Assembly: GCA_944383825.1 (NCBI GenBank)
Contig: CALWRA010000004.1
Span: 1 to 64,000, forward strand
Origin: an uncultured Acetatifactor sp.
GTDB taxonomy: Bacteria; Bacillota; Clostridia; Lachnospirales; Lachnospiraceae
Direction: 5' to 3'
DNA: 64,000 bases
Each line of letters begins with the position of its first letter. The stretch's first letter is position 1. The notes under the pieces were generated by a model that saw only the letters and a list, made by a program, of their open reading frames with translations, was not told the origin of the DNA and searched no databases. The translations under genes and the position numbers were made by a program. Shown in pieces: positions 57,524 to 64,000 of the stretch.

Positions 57524-60127
57524 ATGAACATTCAAAAATTTACCCAAAAGTCCATGCAGGCAGTGGAAGGCTGCGAAAAGCTGGCGTATGAATACGGCAA
57601 TCAGGAAATTGAGCAGGAGCATCTGCTGTACAGCCTTTTGACCATAGAGGACAGTTTGATTTTGAAGCTGGTTGAAAAGATGGGGATACAAAAGGAGCAT
57701 TTTGTAAGCAGAGCGGAGCAGGCTCTGGGCAAATGTGTTAAGGTTCAGGGCGGACAGATATATATCGGGCAATACCTCAATAAAGCCCTTACCTATGCGG
57801 AGGACGAGGCAAAGCAGCTTGGGGACGAGTATGTATCTGTGGAGCATCTGTTTCTAGCCATGATTAAGAATCCCAACAGGGAAATTGCACAGATCTGGAA
57901 GGAATACGGTATTACGAGGGAGCGTTTTCTGCAGGCTCTGTCAACAGTTCGCGGCAATCAGAGAGTAACCAGCGACAATCCTGAGGCTACTTATGACACA
58001 TTGGAAAAATACGGACAGGATTTGGTGGAAAAGGCTGGCAGCCAAAAGCTGGACCCTGTGATCGGAAGGGACAATGAGATAAGAAACGTGATTCGGATTC
58101 TCTCCAGAAAGACCAAAAACAATCCTGTGCTGATCGGAGAACCCGGCGTGGGCAAAACAGCCGTGGTGGAGGGCCTGGCTCAGAGGATTGTACGGGGAGA
58201 CGTGCCCCAGGGGCTGAAGGACAAAAAAATATTCGCCCTGGACATGGGAGCTCTGGTGGCCGGCGCCAAATACAGAGGAGAATTTGAGGAGCGTCTGAAG
58301 GCGGTGCTTGAGGATGTGAAAAACAGCGATGGACAGATTATACTGTTTATTGATGAGCTGCACACCATTGTGGGAGCCGGTAAGACGGACGGCGCGCTGG
58401 ATGCCGGCAACATGTTAAAGCCCATGCTGGCCAGGGGAGAGCTGCACTGTATCGGAGCCACTACCCTGGATGAGTACAGGAAATATATTGAGAAGGATCC
58501 TGCCCTGGAGAGACGGTTCCAGCCTGTTCAGGTGGATGAGCCAACGGTGGAGGATACCATATCCATTCTCCGGGGACTTAAGGAGCGCTATGAGGTTTAT
58601 CATGGGGTAAAAATTATGGATAACGCTCTTGTGAGCGCTGCGGTTTTATCCAACAGATATATTTCAGACCGTTTTCTGCCGGATAAGGCCATCGATCTGG
58701 TGGACGAGGCCTGCGCTTTGATTAAGACGGAGCTGGACAGTATGCCCACGGAGCTTGACGAGCTGCAGCGAAGGATCATGCAGCTGGAAATCGAAGAGGC
58801 CGCTCTGAAAAAGGAGGATGACAGGCTCAGCCAGGAGAGGCTTGCAGACCTGCAGAGGGAGCTTGCGGAGCTGAAGGAGGAATTTACCAACGGAAAGGCC
58901 CAGTGGGATAATGAAAAGTCCTCCGTGGAAAAGCTGTCAAAGCTGCGTGAGGAGATCGATCAGGTGAACAATGAGATTCAAATCGCCCAGAGGGAAGGCA
59001 ACCTTGAGAAAGCAGCGGAGCTCAGCTATGGCAGACTGCCGGCATTGAAGAAGCAGCTGGAGCGGGAGGAGGAAAGAGTGAACGCTTCCGACCTGTCTTT
59101 GGTGCATGAAAAGGTATCCGATGAGGAGATTGCAAAAATCATTTCCAGATGGACGGGAATCCCGGTGGCAAAGCTGACGGAAAGCGAGAGAAACAAGACG
59201 CTTCATCTGGATGAGGAGCTTCATAAGAGAGTGATCGGGCAGGATGAGGGAGTCACCAAAGTGACGGAAGCCATTATCCGTTCCAAGGCGGGTATTAAGG
59301 ATCCTACCAAGCCTATTGGCTCCTTCCTGTTTTTGGGGCCTACCGGCGTAGGTAAGACGGAGTTGGCCAAGGCACTGGCAGCCGCGCTGTTTGACGATGA
59401 GAATAATATGGTCCGTATTGACATGAGCGAGTATATGGAGAAATATTCTGTGTCCCGGCTGATCGGAGCGCCTCCCGGATATGTGGGATATGAGGAGGGC
59501 GGCCAGCTCACTGAGGCGGTGCGCAGAAAGCCCTACAGCGTGGTTTTGTTTGACGAGATTGAAAAGGCCCATCCGGATGTGTTCAACGTGCTGCTACAGG
59601 TGCTGGACGATGGACGAATTACGGATTCTCAGGGCAGGACGGTGGACTTTAAAAATACCATTCTGATTATGACCTCCAATATCGGCGCAGGTTACCTTCT
59701 GGATGGTATCCAGCAGGATGGAAGCATTCAGCCCGAGGCGGAGGAAATGGTTATGAAAGATCTTCGGGCACATTTCAGACCGGAGTTTCTGAATCGGTTG
59801 GATGAAACCATTTTGTTTAAGCCTTTGACCAGAGACAACATCGGCGGAATCATTCATCTGATTATTGATGATCTGAACAGACGTCTGGCAGACAGAGACC
59901 TGAAGATAGAGCTGACCGAGGAGGCGCTGTCTTTTGTGGTGGAAAACGCCTATGATCCTGTTTATGGGGCCCGCCCTCTAAAGAGATATATTCAAAAATA
60001 CGTGGAAACCTTGTCGGCAAAGCTGATTCTGGCAGATCAGGCGGCAGCGGGAGATACAATTCTGATTACGGTGGAGAACGGTCGGCTTTCAGCCGGAATC
60101 AAAAAACGAGGGACGTGTTCCGCATAA
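57524..60127 (+). CDS. clpB: ClpB disaggregase
   Basis: 867-residue AAA+ chaperone that rescues aggregated proteins with DnaK. N-domain repeats (about 1-145), NBD1 with Walker [12 protein letters not shown] and Walker [10 protein letters not shown], the ClpB-specific coiled-coil M domain (about 400-530, [20 protein letters not shown] onward), NBD2 with Walker [14 protein letters not shown] and Walker [12 protein letters not shown], and C-terminal [13 protein letters not shown]. The presence of the full M domain distinguishes it from ClpC/ClpE. Start follows GATGAGGAGGCTGAGAGT. Its last 17 bases form the left arm of the terminator. Confidence 0.97.
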   Translation: MNIQKFTQKSMQAVEGCEKLAYEYGNQEIEQEHLLYSLLTIEDSLILKLVEKMGIQKEHFVSRAEQALGKCVKVQGGQIYIGQYLNKALTYAEDEAKQLGDEYVSVEHLFLAMIKNPNREIAQIWKEYGITRERFLQALSTVRGNQRVTSDNPEATYDTLEKYGQDLVEKAGSQKLDPVIGRDNEIRNVIRILSRKTKNNPVLIGEPGVGKTAVVEGLAQRIVRGDVPQGLKDKKIFALDMGALVAGAKYRGEFEERLKAVLEDVKNSDGQIILFIDELHTIVGAGKTDGALDAGNMLKPMLARGELHCIGATTLDEYRKYIEKDPALERRFQPVQVDEPTVEDTISILRGLKERYEVYHGVKIMDNALVSAAVLSNRYISDRFLPDKAIDLVDEACALIKTELDSMPTELDELQRRIMQLEIEEAALKKEDDRLSQERLADLQRELAELKEEFTNGKAQWDNEKSSVEKLSKLREEIDQVNNEIQIAQREGNLEKAAELSYGRLPALKKQLEREEERVNASDLSLVHEKVSDEEIAKIISRWTGIPVAKLTESERNKTLHLDEELHKRVIGQDEGVTKVTEAIIRSKAGIKDPTKPIGSFLFLGPTGVGKTELAKALAAALFDDENNMVRIDMSEYMEKYSVSRLIGAPPGYVGYEEGGQLTEAVRRKPYSVVLFDEIEKAHPDVFNVLLQVLDDGRITDSQGRTVDFKNTILIMTSNIGAGYLLDGIQQDGSIQPEAEEMVMKDLRAHFRPEFLNRLDETILFKPLTRDNIGGIIHLIIDDLNRRLADRDLKIELTEEALSFVVENAYDPVYGARPLKRYIQKYVETLSAKLILADQAAAGDTILITVENGRLSAGIKKRGTCSA

Positions 60128-60144
60128 GCGGACACGTCCTTTTT
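60111..60144 (+). terminator. Terminator overlapping the clpB stop
   Basis: GGACGTGT (60111-60118) / ACACGTCC (60132-60139), inner CCGC/GCGG stem, then TTTTT. The clpB stop codon lies inside the loop. Confidence 0.85.
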
Positions 60145-60170
60145 GTGCCGAAAAATATTCATTGAAAAAA

Positions 60171-60262
60171 ATTAACTTTAACTGTATAATTTACTTTATA
60201 AATATTATTTATTTAGCTAAATAAAACAAGATTTAACTAAATAAATAAAGTTAAAGATTAAT
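60171..60262. promoter_or_regulatory. AT-rich tandem operator region upstream of the epimerase
   Basis: Contains TTTAGCTAAATAAA (60212-60225) and TTTAACTAAATAAA (60232-60245), exactly 20 bases apart, about two helical turns. The first copy sits in an 18-bp perfect palindrome (60208-60225). An outer inverted repeat, attaactttaact (60171-60183) / agttaaagattaat (60249-60262), surrounds them. This looks like paired repressor sites, such as those of ROK-family sugar regulators. Confidence 0.55.
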
Positions 60263-60346
60263 GCCGTATGTAAAGATGCAATCAACTGCTTTAGGGGACT
60301 GCGCTGGGTGCCGCAGGGGAACAACGGCAAAAGGAGGTACGGAATA

Positions 60347-61531
60347 ATGCTGCAGAAGGAAATGAAAGAGCATCTTCAAAGGAAGATTCTTCCATTCTGG
60401 AAAGGGCTGAAGGATGAGGAGCACGGCGGCTATTACGGATATGTGGATGGAGCTCTTCAGGTGAAAAAGGACGCGGAGAAAAGCTGTATATTGAACAGCA
60501 GAATACTGTGGTTTTTTTCAAACGCGTATATCTGCTTGGGAGAGAAGGAGCTGCGGGAATATGCGGTTCACGCCTATGATTTTTTAAGGAATCATTGTTT
60601 TGACAAAGAGAGAGGAGGCGTATTTTGGTCGCTGACCTGCGACGGGAGAGTGGAGGATGGCACAAAGCATACCTATAATCAGGCTTTTGCGGTATACGCT
60701 CTTTCCTCTTATTATAGAGCTTTCGGGGAGCAGGAGGCGCTTTTGCTTGCGGGTCGGCTCGTGAGGATGATCGAGGAAAAATGTTTTGACCGGTATGGCT
60801 ATAAGGAGGCTCAGACGGAGGATTTTCGGCCTGCGTCCAATGAAAAGCTGTCTGAGAACGGAGTGATGGCGGAACGAACCATGAATACTCTCCTGCATGT
60901 GCTGGAGGCATATACGGAGTATTATAGAGTCACACAGGATGGAATGGCTGGGGACAAGCTTCGCTGGATGCTCGATCTGATTGTGGAGAAGATATATAAT
61001 CCCCTGCTGCGCCGTCAGGAGGTTTTTTTTGACAAACAGATGAATAGCCTGCTGGATCTGCACTCCTATGGGCATGATATTGAGACGGCATGGCTTGTGG
61101 ATCAGTGCACGGAGATTTTGGGCGACGCCGGATACAGAAAGAAAATGGGTCCCATCACTGCAGCGTTGGAACAGCAGGTGTTTGAAAGGGCATACAGAAA
61201 TCATTCGCTGGAGAATGAGTGTGAGAGAGGAAAAACGGACACAAGACGTATCTGGTGGGTGCAGGCGGAAGGAGTGGTTGGCTTTTACAATGCCTGGCAG
61301 AAAAGCGGAGAGAGGCGGTATCTGGAAGCTGCGGAGGATATTTGGGATTATATAAAGGAGCACCTGGTGGACAGGAGAGAAGGGGGAGAGTGGTTCTGGT
61401 ACGCCGATGAAAATGGAAGACCGGCAAAGGACGCCCCGGAGGCGGAACCTTGGAAATGTCCCTACCACAATGGAAGAATGTGCATGGAGATTATACGCAG
61501 AGCCAAACAAAAAGCGATAAAAGAAAAATAG
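60347..61531 (+). CDS. AGE-family epimerase, probable cellobiose 2-epimerase
   Basis: 394-residue cytoplasmic sugar epimerase with the (alpha/alpha)6-barrel of the N-acylglucosamine 2-epimerase family. HDEEHGGYYGYVDG-like start (DEEHGGYYGY), KHTYNQAFAVYALSSYYRAF, SYGHDIETAWLVDQ (catalytic His), RRIWWVQAEGVVGFYNA and WKCPYHNGRMCMEII, a pattern matching cellobiose 2-epimerases (glucosyl-mannose formation) more than renin-binding epimerases. ATG 60347 follows AAAAGGAGGTACGGAATA. Behind it lies manA, so both enzymes handle mannose/mannoside sugars, likely in beta-mannan use. Substrate is inferred. Confidence 0.85.
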   Translation: MLQKEMKEHLQRKILPFWKGLKDEEHGGYYGYVDGALQVKKDAEKSCILNSRILWFFSNAYICLGEKELREYAVHAYDFLRNHCFDKERGGVFWSLTCDGRVEDGTKHTYNQAFAVYALSSYYRAFGEQEALLLAGRLVRMIEEKCFDRYGYKEAQTEDFRPASNEKLSENGVMAERTMNTLLHVLEAYTEYYRVTQDGMAGDKLRWMLDLIVEKIYNPLLRRQEVFFDKQMNSLLDLHSYGHDIETAWLVDQCTEILGDAGYRKKMGPITAALEQQVFERAYRNHSLENECERGKTDTRRIWWVQAEGVVGFYNAWQKSGERRYLEAAEDIWDYIKEHLVDRREGGEWFWYADENGRPAKDAPEAEPWKCPYHNGRMCMEIIRRAKQKAIKEK

Positions 61532-61633
61532 TACATATTTCTTGCATCAGCTTTGAGAACGGTGTATATTCATTGATGGGGAAAAACTGGAAACCTTATG
61601 ACATTTTTTTCATGCTGGAAAGGTAAGTAAAGT

Positions 61634-62692
61634 ATGTTTTCAACGGAGTTTGAACGGGATGAGGCAAAAAGCGCATATCGGACGGAGACAAGGGCGCCGG
61701 GGGAGAGGGAAGGAGAAAGCCCTGCTGGAAATTACAACCCTCGCCCCATGCTGTCCCTAAAGCCGGTTTTGAAAGAGTGTGTGTGGGGCGGGGACAGGCT
61801 TATAAAGGAATTCCATTACCGGAATGAGGGGGATGGCATAGGCGAGTGCTGGGCCGTCAGCGCCCATCCTCACGGAGACTGCGTCATAGAAGAGGGAGCG
61901 TTTCAGGGTAAGACTCTCTCCTGGCTTTATGCAGAGCACAGGGAGCTCTTTGGAGGTCTCAAGGCTTTGGAGTTCCCGCTGCTGGTAAAAATAATCGATG
62001 CCAGGACAGATTTAAGCATTCAGGTGCATCCCGACGACGAGTATGCCAGGGAGCACGAAAGCTGTCTGTACGGTAAGACGGAATGCTGGTATATCATGGA
62101 CTGCCCCCAGGGGGCAGAACTCATAATCGGGCATCACGCCCGCACAAGGCAGGAGCTTCGGGATATGATAGAAGCCGGAAGATATGAGGAGCTGATCCGC
62201 CGGGTGCCGGTACAAAAGGGTGATTTTATTCAGATTAATCCTGGTACGGTTCATGCCATTACGGGAGGCTTTTTGATCCTTGAGACCCAACAGAGCAGCG
62301 ATATTACCTATCGTGTTTATGATTACGGCAGGCTGGTGGATGGAAAACCCAGGCAGCTTCACGTGGAGCAGAGCATTGACGTGATTAATGTGCCGGATGA
62401 GACCTTCAGGGAGGCGGTGTCCCATACTCGGGGAATGCCTTGGAACGAAAGGAAGCTTTTGGTGGAATGCGATTACTACAAGGTGTGGAAAGTATCTTTG
62501 GCAGGGGCGCTTCAGTTTCCTCAGGAGGATCCTTTTTTGATCGTCAGCGTTCTGGACGGAGAGGGTGTCATCGGAGCAAGATCGGTGCGCAAGGGGGATC
62601 ATCTTCTGCTTCCTTCCGGCTACGGAGAGGTATCTCTTTTGGGGAATATGGAGCTGATACTATCCACGGCCAAAGACGGAAAGGAGCGCTGA
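61634..62692 (+). CDS. manA: Mannose-6-phosphate isomerase, class I
   Basis: Interconverts mannose-6-phosphate and fructose-6-phosphate. Zinc ligands lie in QVHPDDEYAREHE, KTECWYI and GTVHAITGGFLILETQ; FHYRNEGDGIGECWAVSAHP is a family block. 352 residues, of which the first 38 (Arg/Glu-rich) are an extension absent from usual ManA, which would start near MLSLKPVLKECVWGG (61748). The GGAAAGGTAAGTAAAGT site supports 61634. Next gene starts one base after the stop. Confidence 0.93.
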   Translation: MFSTEFERDEAKSAYRTETRAPGEREGESPAGNYNPRPMLSLKPVLKECVWGGDRLIKEFHYRNEGDGIGECWAVSAHPHGDCVIEEGAFQGKTLSWLYAEHRELFGGLKALEFPLLVKIIDARTDLSIQVHPDDEYAREHESCLYGKTECWYIMDCPQGAELIIGHHARTRQELRDMIEAGRYEELIRRVPVQKGDFIQINPGTVHAITGGFLILETQQSSDITYRVYDYGRLVDGKPRQLHVEQSIDVINVPDETFREAVSHTRGMPWNERKLLVECDYYKVWKVSLAGALQFPQEDPFLIVSVLDGEGVIGARSVRKGDHLLLPSGYGEVSLLGNMELILSTAKDGKER

Positions 62693-62693
62693 A

Positions 62694-62867
62694 ATGATAC
62701 CTCAGGATCCGGTGATGCTTTTGAGCTTTATAAATATGAAGCTGAGAGATTTTTACAGTGACCTTGCAGAATTGTGCGAAGAATTGGAGATTGACAGAAA
62801 AAAGCTGGAGACGAGTCTGGCTTCCATTAATTATCATTATGACAGGGAGAGAAATCAATTTGTATAA
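62694..62867 (+). CDS. DUF4250 domain protein
   Basis: 57 residues, MIPQDPVMLLSFINMKLRDF to NYHYDRERNQFV, the pattern of DUF4250. Highly charged and helical; function unknown. Start one base after the manA stop, with AAGGAG in the manA end. Its end overlaps the start of the ASKHA gene. Confidence 0.8.
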   Translation: MIPQDPVMLLSFINMKLRDFYSDLAELCEELEIDRKKLETSLASINYHYDRERNQFV

Positions 62868-64000
62868 CAATCACAAAAAAGGACTGCGCTGCCATATCTG
62901 TACAGGATGCGGGCGCTGTCCGGGAATTTACCCGGACAGCGCCCGCACCGGCGAAAGAAACGGTTTGCATGTGCTCACCGAGGGTATGGGTGAGGGCGAG
63001 ACGGGGGATGTACTGAAAAGAGACCTGGGAAACTTGATTACGGCGGACATAGGCACTACCACCATCGCTATGGTGCTTTACGGAGAGGATGGGAGGAAAA
63101 TGGACAGCTTCGTCTGCCTGAATCCTCAGATAAAGTACGGAGCCGATGTAATTTCGAGAATACAGGCTGCGGAGGACCCCCGATCGGCAAGTGAAATGAA
63201 GCTTCAGGTGCGCCAGGCTCTTTGCAGGGGCATCGGACAATTCCGTGAAAGGATTTCCGGCAAGGAGGGACTGCGCATGGTAATTGCCGCAAATACCACA
63301 ATGGTATATCTTTTTATGGGCTGGGACACAAAGGAGCTTGGCGAAGCGCCTTTTCGGGCAAGTCGTCTGGAAGCGGTCCGAACGGAGCTGGATGGAGTTG
63401 CCTGCTATATTTTTCCCGGACTGTCCGCTTTTGTAGGAGGGGATATTACGGCGGGCATTTATGCCTGCGGTATGACCGACAGGGAGGAACCTACGTTGCT
63501 GATTGATCTGGGCACTAACGGAGAAATGGCCCTCGGCAGCCGAAGCAGGGTGTTGGCCTGCGCTACTGCGGCGGGGCCGGCTTTTGAGGGAGGAGTTAAT
63601 AGAGGAGTCTGGGGTTCGGACATGGTGAGCCTTTTGGCGAGGCTACGCAGAGAAGGTGTATTGGATGAGACGGGACTGCTTGCGGATCCTTTTTTTGATA
63701 CAGGAATACGGATTGGAGATGTATGTGTTACCCAGCAGTCCGTCCGTGCGGTTCAGCTGGCAAAGGGAGCCATTGCCGCAGGCATCAGAATTCTGGCCGA
63801 AGCGTATGGACTCAGCCCTGACCGGATTCCAAGAGTAGTGTTGGCAGGAGGATTCGGCTATTACCTGAACCCGGAGGATGCGGCCTGCATCGGTCTTCTG
63901 CCCGGAGAGCTTGCAGGAAGAACCTTTGCAGGGGGAAACACTGCTTTGGCGGGAGCGCGGCTTGTGGGTATGAGGTTTGCGGATTCGGAAGCCTGGATTT
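62860..64000 (+). CDS. ASKHA-domain protein, RACo-like (DUF4445), 3' end outside window
   Basis: Open to the window end with about 380 visible residues. It starts with a short cluster CHICTGCGRC (CxxCxxCxxC, possible iron-sulfur or metal site) in place of the 2Fe-2S domain of classical RACo, followed by an actin-like ATPase fold: ITADIGTTTIAMVLYG (phosphate-1), NPQIKYGADVISRIQA, VGGDITAGI, LLIDLGTNGEMAL (phosphate-2), and LAGGFGYYLNPEDAACIGLL. RACo-like proteins reductively reactivate corrinoid methyltransferase proteins. Start TTG 62860 has GGGAGAG upstream; ATG 62839 has none. The gene is probably cotranscribed with manA. Full length and C-terminus unknown. Confidence 0.85.
   Translation, partial: MYNNHKKGLRCHICTGCGRCPGIYPDSARTGERNGLHVLTEGMGEGETGDVLKRDLGNLITADIGTTTIAMVLYGEDGRKMDSFVCLNPQIKYGADVISRIQAAEDPRSASEMKLQVRQALCRGIGQFRERISGKEGLRMVIAANTTMVYLFMGWDTKELGEAPFRASRLEAVRTELDGVACYIFPGLSAFVGGDITAGIYACGMTDREEPTLLIDLGTNGEMALGSRSRVLACATAAGPAFEGGVNRGVWGSDMVSLLARLRREGVLDETGLLADPFFDTGIRIGDVCVTQQSVRAVQLAKGAIAAGIRILAEAYGLSPDRIPRVVLAGGFGYYLNPEDAACIGLLPGELAGRTFAGGNTALAGARLVGMRFADSEAWI

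Noticed and set aside
1-64000. CRISPR array, rRNA or tRNA genes
   Set aside because: No regularly spaced direct repeats and no tRNA cloverleaf or rRNA sequence was recognised on either strand.

Overview
The window looks like a piece of chromosome from a spore-forming, Gram-positive gut Clostridia, most likely Lachnospiraceae. The basis is an alpha/beta-type SASP gene, spoIIM, a ytvI-like gene, a RemA/DUF370 gene, clostridial-type LexA boxes, Gram-positive ribosome binding sites (aaggagg) and TTGACA-17-TATAAT promoters, and gene orders such as yicC-remA-gmk-rpoZ-rimO-pgsA-cinA-recA-recX-rny and pyrH-frr-uppS-cdsA-dxr-rseP. No rRNA, tRNA or CRISPR array was seen. The genus cannot be fixed from the sequence alone.

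Layout. 1-1400: right end of an integrated element (3' part of a large serine recombinase) that appears to have cut an acyltransferase-3 gene. 1.4-15.7 kb: housekeeping block (YicC, RemA, Gmk, RpoZ, RimO, PgsA, CinA, LexA-controlled RecA-RecX, RNase Y, aminotransferase, Nudix, SpoIIM, XerD, DAHP synthase). 15.8-19.4 kb: small accessory genes: an ECF sigma factor with a hydrophobic tail, its probable anti-sigma partner, a secreted protein, a KTSC protein and a FeoB-associated Cys-rich peptide. 19.4-28.5 kb: polysaccharide deacetylase, bactofilin, then the UMP kinase/ribosome recycling/undecaprenyl/CDP-DAG/MEP/site-2 protease run, followed by a degenerate PP2C plus a Ser/Thr kinase and a SASP gene. 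28.7-37.3 kb: a lipoprotein plus fused permease-ATPase transporter, then tig, clpP, clpX, engB, ytvI-like, truA. 37.5-45.3 kb: a second sigma/anti-sigma pair with an atypical response regulator, TraX, an ABC exporter, MntP under a probable manganese riboswitch, a cold-shock protein with a structured leader, and a membrane-anchored EIIA-like protein without its histidines.

46-49.7 kb is a mobile-element graveyard (two IS3-type fragments, an IS256 fragment, a broken serine recombinase) enclosing two small genes that resemble orphan immunity proteins. 49.8-54.4 kb holds metY and a copper module (CsoR plus a CopA with CopZ fused to its C-terminus). 54.5-56.6 kb holds a two-gene ZorA/ZorB-like (MotAB/TolQR-type) motor pair without any recognisable Zorya effector; this is the best candidate for an unusual system here. 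It is followed, after a terminator, by a small alarmone synthetase and ClpB. 60.3-64 kb is a sugar/one-carbon segment: a cellobiose 2-epimerase-like enzyme behind tandem AT-rich operators, ManA, DUF4250, and a RACo-like ASKHA protein that runs off the window end.
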